From the NCBI GenBank assembly GCA_006384855.1, contig VCJN01002223.1:1-64000 (forward strand): a stretch of DNA of 64,000 nt, written 5' to 3'. Position 1 is the first letter of the stretch. Every line of letters begins with the position of its first letter. This document shows positions 56,673 through 64,000 of this stretch, piece after piece. Below the pieces are notes generated by a model that saw nothing but the letters and a program-made list of their open reading frames with translations, was not told the DNA's origin and ran no database searches. The position numbers and the translations under genes were made by a program. This DNA is from Tetraselmis striata (taxonomy: Eukaryota > Chlorophyta > Chlorodendrophyceae > Chlorodendrales > Chlorodendraceae).

Positions 56673-58432
56673 AGTAATCCAGTGCATTAGTGCATGAGGC
56701 CGTATTAGTGCAGTAGTGCCTCCGATCCAGTCATGCAAATCCTAGGGGACGAGTGCGAGATAATGGCACAAGGACAAAGAAAAGTGAAAAAACATCTGTG
56801 TAATCACACATATTGAGGATTACATATTGCTATTAGCCGATGCGATTGCCTGGTGATGGGGGGGGGGGGGGGGGGGGGGGCTGCGTGGGATGTGCGCCAC
56901 AATGGAGCTGCCTGTCCAAGAGGCGATGTTGTTGTGGGCGGCGGGCCCAGGCCGTTCGAGTGTACGACGGCCCTTGGGTGGGTTGGTGGTATACCGGCAC
57001 CCACGGCTGCGGGCGCGCGCCCACCCATGTTCCCTTGGCACTTGCGGGTGAGTTGCGGGCGGGATAGTCTCCAACGCGTTGGTGTGACGATAGGCGCTGC
57101 CCGTCGCGCGCCACATCAATGGCGATGACGACGCGCTCGCGGGAATGCGCGGACTCGTCAGCGGTTGGGGGCTACTGCTCAAGTACTGGCTCAGTCCTTG
57201 ACAAAGTTTTCCCGTCTAAATAAGTCCCTCCCCCACACTTTTTGTTCCAAATATTTTTATGGGGTTTCCTCTTCCGAACATGCTATAACTGCCCTAGCGC
57301 TTATGGTTTGGTGGTTCCGTCCGGTTACATTTCCCGTACCACCACGTCTTTGTACGGGCTGCCCCACGGGCTGACGCTTCGTTTCATTTCCGGTCGGGAA
57401 GCTACTTGATAGAGCATCCACCACCACTCGTCTGGCCATTTTACAGGTCGTTGCCTTTGGCAACGGCTTTTTGTGCACGTGCGCGTGAAGAGCAACGGCT
57501 GATCAAATTCGCTCCGGGGACAAGTCGTGGGTTGGAGTCATTGCAGTACGCACATGCGTTACCTTTGCCATCGGCTGCGACAGACGCCCCCCCCCCCCCC
57601 CCCCCCCCCCCGGTAACTGTGGTTTACCTGATTTGTACATCAGAGGTGGTTTCCTAGTCATGCCCCATTTGGTCAGCCGAGACAGTTTTGGTGACCATAT
57701 GCACCACGGGGATTGGAGCTGGCTCACCTGGGGGGTCCCCGTTGTGTGTGTGTGTGGGGGGCGGGGGGGGGGGGGGGGGGGGTTACACCTTGCCACCCTA
57801 AGCCGAGACACCATACGGGCTCACTACCTGGGCTCCCGCAGCGGAGCAACTTCTCGCAGCACTCGTTTCACTCTCGTAGTGGTTCACACCATGGAGGGTA
57901 GTTGTGGCGGGCGCGCGTGGTACCATGGCCGCCGCACAGCACATCCTCGTATACTACGCGCGGACATTTTAATATAGCGCACTCGCGGGACAACGAGTAC
58001 GAATACGGCCTCCCCTGCGGCGTTGCGGCAGAACCTACTCACGCCTCGACCCATGACCAACCATCCTGACCGTGCATCCCCGTGTGGTCGCGACTGGTGA
58101 CCAAACTGGAGAAGTGCGCTCTCAACCCTAAAACTTGGCGCCGGGTGCGAGCAGTCGTGCGGAGGTGGCGTCAGCCGTCTGAACGGCGAGCGGCTGGCGG
58201 CTGCAGGTGTGATCCGCGTCCTTTATTTGCCGACTCACCCACCCAACTGCACCTGCTGGTAAAGCACACGGCTCCATGTAGACCTCCGATGCGGTGGCCG
58301 TTTTTTTCGAAACACCTTCTTTAGTACCAAACCTGGCTAGCTACGTGGGGGTTTGGGGAGTTTTGTCGTTTCGACAGAGAAATAGGCGTTCGCCTGACCA
58401 CCCCTTTGGTGGCTGTTTTGTTACAGTTGGCT
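54871..58432. other. repeat-derived stretch without an intact gene
   Basis: Contains the relic split-repeat sequences noted separately and a G run at about 56860-56881. Open frames here are short and show no domains. Confidence 0.4.
57251..57800 (+). repeat. third copy of the A-type repeat family, diverged
   Basis: Shares TTTATGGGGTTT, TAACTGCCCTAG, TACGGGCTGCCCC and CGCACATGCGTTAC with 53981-54330. It is interrupted by C and G runs at 57587-57611 and 57763-57782. Confidence 0.55.
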
Positions 58433-59773
58433 ATGGCGGCAGCAGCCGCCCCCGCGCTGCAGCAAGAGGGCCCATGTCTATTTTGCCTTTCCGAGCAGTT
58501 CAACGACGAGTACGGATCGCAGCCCACCCGCTGGGTCAACCACTCGTGCAGCAACTGCCTAGGCCCTCTGGTAGCGTCAGTGGACCTCGTGGAGCAGGAC
58601 GAATGGGAGACACTCTTCCATGCCGCATGCTTCGAGGAGATGGGTCGCGACTTCAAGATTTCCAACGCGGCGAAGAGCGTCAAGCTTCGCGGCTTCCCCC
58701 CCAGGCTGATGACCACCTGGATGGCTCACGTAAAGAGCGACGCAAGCAACGGCAGTGACCCATGGGACAGGGAGCTGCGTGTGGTGAGATACTGCGAGCG
58801 TGGCAGTTGCGAGAAGCCGGGGGTGGGCTGCAAGGTGCGCGGATGGAACTTCCACACTTATCGCGCGATGGAGCTGTTGGGCGGGTTTCATCACATCCGC
58901 CAGACGGGCAAGGATAAGGGTTATGGGAACATCAGGCGGAGAAGAAACAGCCTCAAGATTATGGTGCCGCCTGGGACCCTTGTGGAGCGGACTTGGAAGA
59001 ACCCCAACGGCGTTATCTCGTCAGAGGTAACCTTCACGTTCAGCACAGCTAAGGTGGTGGTTACTGAGGACCCACCAACCACCTGCAAGCCCAAGATGTC
59101 AGCCGCCCACCCACTTGACACGTCTCCAGAGACAGCAAGTCTCTCGAGGTACCCACACATCCCCCCTTGGGCCTGCAGCCAACGGGACTATGTGCAGTTC
59201 AAGTTCCAGCAGTCTTTGCTACAAGAACCGGAGATATTTATCGCGCAGCTGGAGGTGCCGCACGTGCAGCACCTACTTAATGCGGCAGCCACCTGGAAGT
59301 TCCCGGAGCCCACCATGAGGCAGGGGTGGGACAGAAAAGGCTTTTTGCCACGCATGCCTGCCACAGCGAGGGTGTTCCAGCACCCTCTCCTCACTAAAGC
59401 AAAAGCAGGCTTTGACACGCTTGCAGATGGCAAGCGTATGCTGGCAGAACAGGCTGCGAGGGATGCAAAGAAGGTGGCACTGGCAGCGAAGAAGAAGCAG
59501 GAGGAGGCCTACCTGGAGAAGCGGAACGAGCGGCTGCGGCAGCTTGTCATGCCAGATGGGCGAGCCAACCTAAAGAAGTTCCATCAGTATTCGCCCAGCA
59601 AGGACCCAATGTTTAACGGCATGCACAAGGCAGCTGGAGTGAAGAATGCCATGGAGCTGTCAGAAGTCCCACCCCCTGCTAAAACGCCATATCAATATGA
59701 TCACTGGCTGACTGACTTTATGCAGCGGCCAGAGAACGCCATGCTGAGGCGTTCAAAGCGGAGGAGGCGCTAG
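58433..59773 (+). CDS. uncharacterised 446-aa Cys/basic protein, probable transposon accessory gene
   Basis: Intronless ORF; the ATG at 58433 follows a short upstream open frame. After an Ala-rich start come CLFC and CSNC pairs (about residues 18-49), which could form a zinc ribbon. A segment with YCERGSCEKPGVGC follows, then a basic RRRRNSLKIM stretch. A long charged helix (about 340-380: EQAARDAKKVALAAKKKQ) and a C-terminal SKRRRR, a likely nuclear signal, complete it. It ends 69 nt from the stop of the convergent candidate transposase, and the two have paired TGTAA signals. No family recognised. Encoding a DNA-binding partner of the transposase is inference. Confidence 0.65.
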   Translation: MAAAAAPALQQEGPCLFCLSEQFNDEYGSQPTRWVNHSCSNCLGPLVASVDLVEQDEWETLFHAACFEEMGRDFKISNAAKSVKLRGFPPRLMTTWMAHVKSDASNGSDPWDRELRVVRYCERGSCEKPGVGCKVRGWNFHTYRAMELLGGFHHIRQTGKDKGYGNIRRRRNSLKIMVPPGTLVERTWKNPNGVISSEVTFTFSTAKVVVTEDPPTTCKPKMSAAHPLDTSPETASLSRYPHIPPWACSQRDYVQFKFQQSLLQEPEIFIAQLEVPHVQHLLNAAATWKFPEPTMRQGWDRKGFLPRMPATARVFQHPLLTKAKAGFDTLADGKRMLAEQAARDAKKVALAAKKKQEEAYLEKRNERLRQLVMPDGRANLKKFHQYSPSKDPMFNGMHKAAGVKNAMELSEVPPPAKTPYQYDHWLTDFMQRPENAMLRRSKRRRR

Positions 59774-59814
59774 CTGGCGGTTGTAGCTGTGAGGCAACTA
59801 GGCAGCAGTGGGAA

Positions 59815-59836
59815 TGTAACAATGTTATTCATTACA
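59815..59836. terminator. paired TGTAA poly(A) signals between convergent genes
   Basis: TGTAA on plus at 59815-59819 for the 58433 gene and on minus at 59832-59836 for the 59843 gene. Confidence 0.55.
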
Positions 59837-59842
59837 AAAGTT

Positions 59843-62772
59843 TCATTCCATCTTTGCACGTTTCAGTGCACGGGACTGGTTGAACTGGTGGGAGGGGTAC
59901 TTGTGCTGCAAGCTGGCTTGTGCCTGCACATGCCCCTCCCTTTTGGCCTTTGACACATGGCCAGTGCCAGTGACATGCCTGCCCTTTCGCCGGCCATGCT
60001 GCCTGCGGGATGGCTTGCCGCGGTACTTCAGCAGCATGTGCAGCCGGCTCATCACCACCCCAGACACATTGCCCTTTCTAGCAGACCGCTTTCTAGCAAA
60101 GAATTTGGTCATCTGATGCATGGCTTCAGCCCCCTGGCTGCACCATTTCATCAGCCCTCCCCACTTTCTAACTAGGTCGCCCATGTGGCATGACATGATG
60201 TGCATGTATACTGTCACATCAGTGTCAATCGCAACCTCTAGGTAGGCAGCTATGAATTCAGAGCCTAACCTCTCTAACTCTTGAGCATGTGCCTCCACTG
60301 ATGCAGGATCGTTGTCATCGCATCCTCTTGTGACAGCATCATTGAAGAGGAAGAACATCTCCCAAACAGTCAATGCATCAAGGTAAATGTCACGGTTTAC
60401 CTCCCCCTCCTCATGCTTGTCGATGGCGATGTCGAGGATGTTCTTGAAGTTGTCCAACAGCAGTCGGCATGTCGCGCCAGGCCAACTCTCAGCAGAGACG
60501 TTGAGCTTCTTCACGCCCTTCTCAGTTTGAAGGTAGATGTCCTCGCTGATAACCAGCTTCAGGTTGTCATAGCACCATTGCCCCACCTCTTGCAGCTTCT
60601 CCGCGGTGCAATGCTCCTGAATGGTGTGCAAAAAGATTTGCGGCACCACCCGGAGCATGTTGTGTAGGATGTCTGCGATGTAGTACATCACTGTGGGGAG
60701 GCAGATGTAGGGAGGGCGTCCCCTGCACTGCCCATAGTGCTTCTGCTGCTCCGTCTGGCGCTTGTTGGTGCTCCAGCCATCGACTGATGGCTGCACGCTT
60801 GATGGACTGATCTTGGCATCACATTCTACAGTGTAACAATAATGCATAAGTACATGACCATCACATAATGAGTCCCACATGCAGCACACATCAGATGGAA
60901 AAACACATTACCTGCTGCAGGGCAATCATATGTGTAGTCCAGCACCTCGTGCGCAAGCTCCACCATCCGCTCGATGAACCGCTGTGGCAGCCCACCATGT
61001 GCCGCCCATGCTGCCTTGGATCTGTGCAGAGTGCCCTTGGGTGCCATGCAGTAGATGCATGGATACAAGGATGAGCATCCACACAGTCCTAGCCATCCGT
61101 TGAGCAACTTCAAGTCGCCGCCCATGCACACCTCCACTCCATGCTTCTTGCCGTCTACCATCAGCCCCTCAGCCAGCAGGGTGTCAATCTGTTGAGGCAG
61201 GGTAGGGAGGCTCTTCATGACGTCCTCGTAGCAATCATCACGCAGGAAGAATGCGCATGGCAGGTTGTTCTCCACGGAGTTGACCAGCAGCCCCTCCTTC
61301 CCCTTCACTCCCACCACTGATTCATCATCATACACAATCTGTGGCAATGATAGCAAGCACATTATCACTCACATATGTCTATGTAACAACATGCAGCAAC
61401 ACATGTATACAATGTAACACCGACATGGCATGCATACCTTCACAACAACCACTGTTCCATTTGCCCTTGTAGATGTGAAAATTCCTGATGCATCAGCAAT
61501 CACTTGGATGCGCAGTATGTCCCCTGGTTTGATGACCTTTGCCTTCAACAAGGTGCGGACGCGCTGCTGCAGCACCAATCTCAATTGAAGGGTGGAGGTT
61601 ATCAGGTCGTCTGAGGTCTCCAACCCCACCAAGTTCAGCTCATCCTTCTGCTGGCCCAAGATGATGTCAAGAGATGAAAACTTGCACATGAGAGACCCAG
61701 CAGGCAACACATGCCTAACTAGTTTCTCCAAGTCCGGGTCCCAAACGTGTGACGCAAGATTGATAAGCCGCTGGTACCCATCTTGCGATAGCCGCAAGTC
61801 CGTATAGATTTGCAACCCATTGTGCAACCACAACGCTCGCACAGACATCAAGGCTCGTTCCTCTGCTTCTTTGAAAACATTCTTGAACTGTTTTGAGCGC
61901 AAGATGGCTGAGACTAGCTCAGGGTATCTCGCCAGTAGTGCGCCCAAGATGAAGCGGGGTGTGTGCGCAGCCCTCACTCCCGCTGGCTGCCCCACTAGGT
62001 CCTCTTCCTTCTCAATCTGCTCCCACTCCTGAGGCGGCGGCGGCTGTTTCTGCTTCTTCGCTGTGCCAGCATCATCGCAGTCGTCCGCTGCCTGGCTGTC
62101 GCTGTCGCTGTCACTGTCTACGACCGCCGTTGTGTACATCTCCCTCCAGCTGTCGTCGTCACCAACGATCTCTGTGAGCCAGTTCTCTAGCATGTCGACC
62201 TTGCGGCCGATGTGCTTCCGGATCGTCGCGTAGTTGCGCGCCTCCCTGAGTTTATAGACAAGCCCGCTCGGCCGTTCCCTCACCGACCGGTATGCCGCCG
62301 CCTCCTCACCACCAGAGTCACTCTTAGAGCTGACCTCGTCGCCACTAGCATCGTCGGCAGGCTCGGGACAGTTGTATAGCTGCCGCACTTTGGCGCGGAG
62401 GCGTGATATCGCCTTATCCTTTTTCCGGCGCAGGATCGCATCCTCCTCGCGCTGTTTAGCCTCCTCTGCGAGCAGCGACCGCAACTCCTTCTCGACAGCT
62501 TTTTGTTTGTCCACCACCTCCCGCCAATACTGCTCTGCCTCCTCCGCATCCACTGCTCGCTTGACCAAGTGTTTGAGTTGAGACCTCAAGTTTCCCAACT
62601 CGGTGCTGGCGCGGATCATGCGACGCGCATTCTCTGCGGCTCGCGGGCTGCTGATCGGCAAGGCTGTTGTTGCTGCCGCCGCGCCGCCCGCATTATTGGT
62701 AGTCGCATTCTCCGCTGCCTGCCGGCGCTCGCGCCGTTCTGCAGCTCGCTGCTTCTTAGTCTTGAAGGCCAT
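59843..62772 (-). CDS. candidate DDE-type transposase, 914 aa, unclassified
   Basis: Three exons, 62772-61438, 61338-60912 and 60825-59843, join in phase. The N-terminus is a basic coiled coil (KTKKQRAAERRERR; EKELRSLLAEEAKQREED) to about residue 155, with Ser/Asp-rich linkers. The core has IQVIADASGIF, where the Asp may be the first acidic catalytic residue, GGDLKLLNGWLGLCGCSS followed by YPCIYC, and in exon 3 HIMSCHMGDLVRKWGG and GAEAMHQMTKF. This order of acidic, GL-PCxxC and H..EAxH motifs is like that of multi-domain eukaryotic DNA transposases, but I cannot name the superfamily. The C-terminus is Arg/Lys-rich. Frames are intact, so the copy may be recent. Confidence 0.65.
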
Positions 62773-63736
62773 AGCGCTGTTGTTGGGAGGCGTGTAGGAT
62801 TGAGAGCCGTACGTAGTATCGGTGTCTGGACCAGCAGTTGGCGCATGCACGGCATGCGCCGGTCCAGCGCGTACCGCCGCCGCCGCCCAGCGGCCGCGCC
62901 GCTGGGCAACCCGCCGACCACGTACGGCCCCCAGGGTCCCGTACACACTGTACGGGCTAGGTATGATAGTATCATGCATGTGCGGGGTGCCTACGGGCAT
63001 GTTTAGGGGGTGTTACATTGGTACACATGTACGCGTACGGTAAAATGTCCCAATTTTAGGCCAAAAACTGCGCTGTGCGAGCGTCACACATAGTGTTGAC
63101 GACGAAAGCTACGCCTACCGCAACAACAAACCTGCGCATATGGTGGAGGACGTCCGTGCCCTCGGGACGGCCGTTCGTTGTCTTGCAAGACATAACGAGC
63201 GTCGCGCACCCTCACTACAGGGCATCGCGACATCGGTCGCCGTGTGTGACGGCATTTCGGCTCTACCTTCATGCTCGGTCCGACTAAGGAAATGGCGCCG
63301 CTCATGCGCGGACGTCTTGAGAGAGAGCTCGTTGCTCTCGTTCTAACAGTGTCCCAGCAACGCCATGTGTTGCTATGGCCGAAGTCGACACACCCCGTGC
63401 GCCATAATCGCGCCGCACGGCATGCATCGTCTACCGCACCCCGTCGTCAACTCGATACCCGCTGCGTAGTCTCATGTAAAACTTCTCACTTTCCAGCCGG
63501 CCCTTGACACCGGGCGAAGTACAGCGTATGTACTAAATCCGGGCGAGCGGGCGCGGCTACTGGTACTGGTAGCGTGATCCTCCTGTGAAACGGCGGATCG
63601 ACCGGCGACCGGACGACCCACCACCATGCCAACTGGCGGCCTGCGCCCACAGCGGCGCGAAGATCAGGCCTTCCAGGAGGACACCACAACAGCCAGCATG
63701 GAAACAGACAACCCTGAGAAGCAGTAGGACGCCGGG
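62773..63736. other. upstream of candidate transposase; degenerate repeat
   Basis: 63120-63345 is the second copy of the repeat at 54620-54870. No intact gene. Confidence 0.4.
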
Positions 63737-64000
63737 GTCGGCACCTTCCTGGCCGCACTCCAAGGCGGCAGAGTGCAACAGCCAGCGATCCGAACTGTCG
63801 CCATCGCAAAAAAATTCGCGGGCACCCAACTCCCACCGGCAACCCGCCGCCACATACGCGTGCTGCAACGCCCATCTCACCTGCTTCTGACCGGCCTCCC
63901 CGCCGGTACGGACGACGCCCCCCATGTGGCCCTACTGTTCGGCGATCTGGTGGCCCAGCACCAAGCCATGGACAAGGAGTCGCGCAGCCGGACTGTGTCG
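63737..64000 (+). CDS. partial open frame running off the right edge
   Basis: An 88-codon open frame begins after a TAG at about 63727 and continues to the window end, with FLAALQGGRVQQPAIRTVA and HVALLFGDLVAQHQAM. The frame before the stop is also open and begins near MPTGGLRPQRRED. Possibly a gag-like transposon frame or an exon; not assigned. Confidence 0.25.

Noticed and set aside
57962-63051. GGACATTTTA at 57962 and its inverse near 63042-63051 as ends of the 58-62 kb element
   Set aside because: Only 10 bp, with no matching target duplication; could be chance.

Overview
This window looks like nuclear DNA from a green alga, probably a chlorophyte. Genes are GC-rich and cut into many short exons with GT..AG introns. 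Several products point to a plastid-bearing host: a PAP/fibrillin, a Rubisco-LSMT-type SET protein, and a DMT transporter with a transit-like leader. Eight gene or transposon 3' ends carry TGTAA, the algal-type poly(A) signal. Introns are full of long C runs, mostly on the sense strand and often just after the 5' splice site. The exact lineage cannot be read from the sequence. Most gene models below were built by hand from splice sites, and in most the exon phases agree throughout.

Host genes, left to right: (1) a cyclic-nucleotide-domain/ankyrin K+-channel-like protein (925-5000, minus) with an odd VGYDS filter and a frameshift in its ankyrin tail; (2) a GT29 sialyltransferase-family glycosyltransferase (7372-12442, plus); (3) an ING-type PHD-finger protein (13745-16000, minus); (4) a PAP/fibrillin (17075-18174, plus); (5) a secreted protein with two Cys-rich modules (23694-25890, plus); (6) an XBAT34/35-like ankyrin-RING protein whose RING has the MDM2 ligand pattern (26932-31883, minus); (7) an SR splicing factor (33370-36069, plus); (8) a Rubisco-LSMT-like SET protein (36490-40572, minus); (9) a DMT/EamA transporter (44530-48045, plus); (10) a second secreted Cys-module protein, paralogous to (5) in its C-terminal domain (48733-50378, minus).

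Mobile DNA lies between and inside these genes. At 19263-22492 is a tyrosine-recombinase element with PAT-type split direct repeats and no room for a reverse transcriptase, followed directly by a 54-bp perfect palindrome. A 5'-truncated, frameshifted non-LTR retrotransposon sits at about 40725-43600, and short copies of its 3' tail occur at three other sites. A SINE family has three copies, one of them inside an intron of gene (6). From about 52.9 kb to the right edge the window is mostly transposon-derived: a 0.9-kb element with terminal inverted repeats, relic split-repeat elements, and a tail-to-tail gene pair at 58433-62772 that looks like an uncharacterised DNA transposon (a 446-aa Cys protein and a 914-aa candidate transposase).

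The host genes do not form a pathway. Divergent pairs share upstream regions: channel/GT29, ING/fibrillin and ankyrin-RING/SR. Convergent pairs are GT29/ING, SR/SET and transporter/Cys protein.
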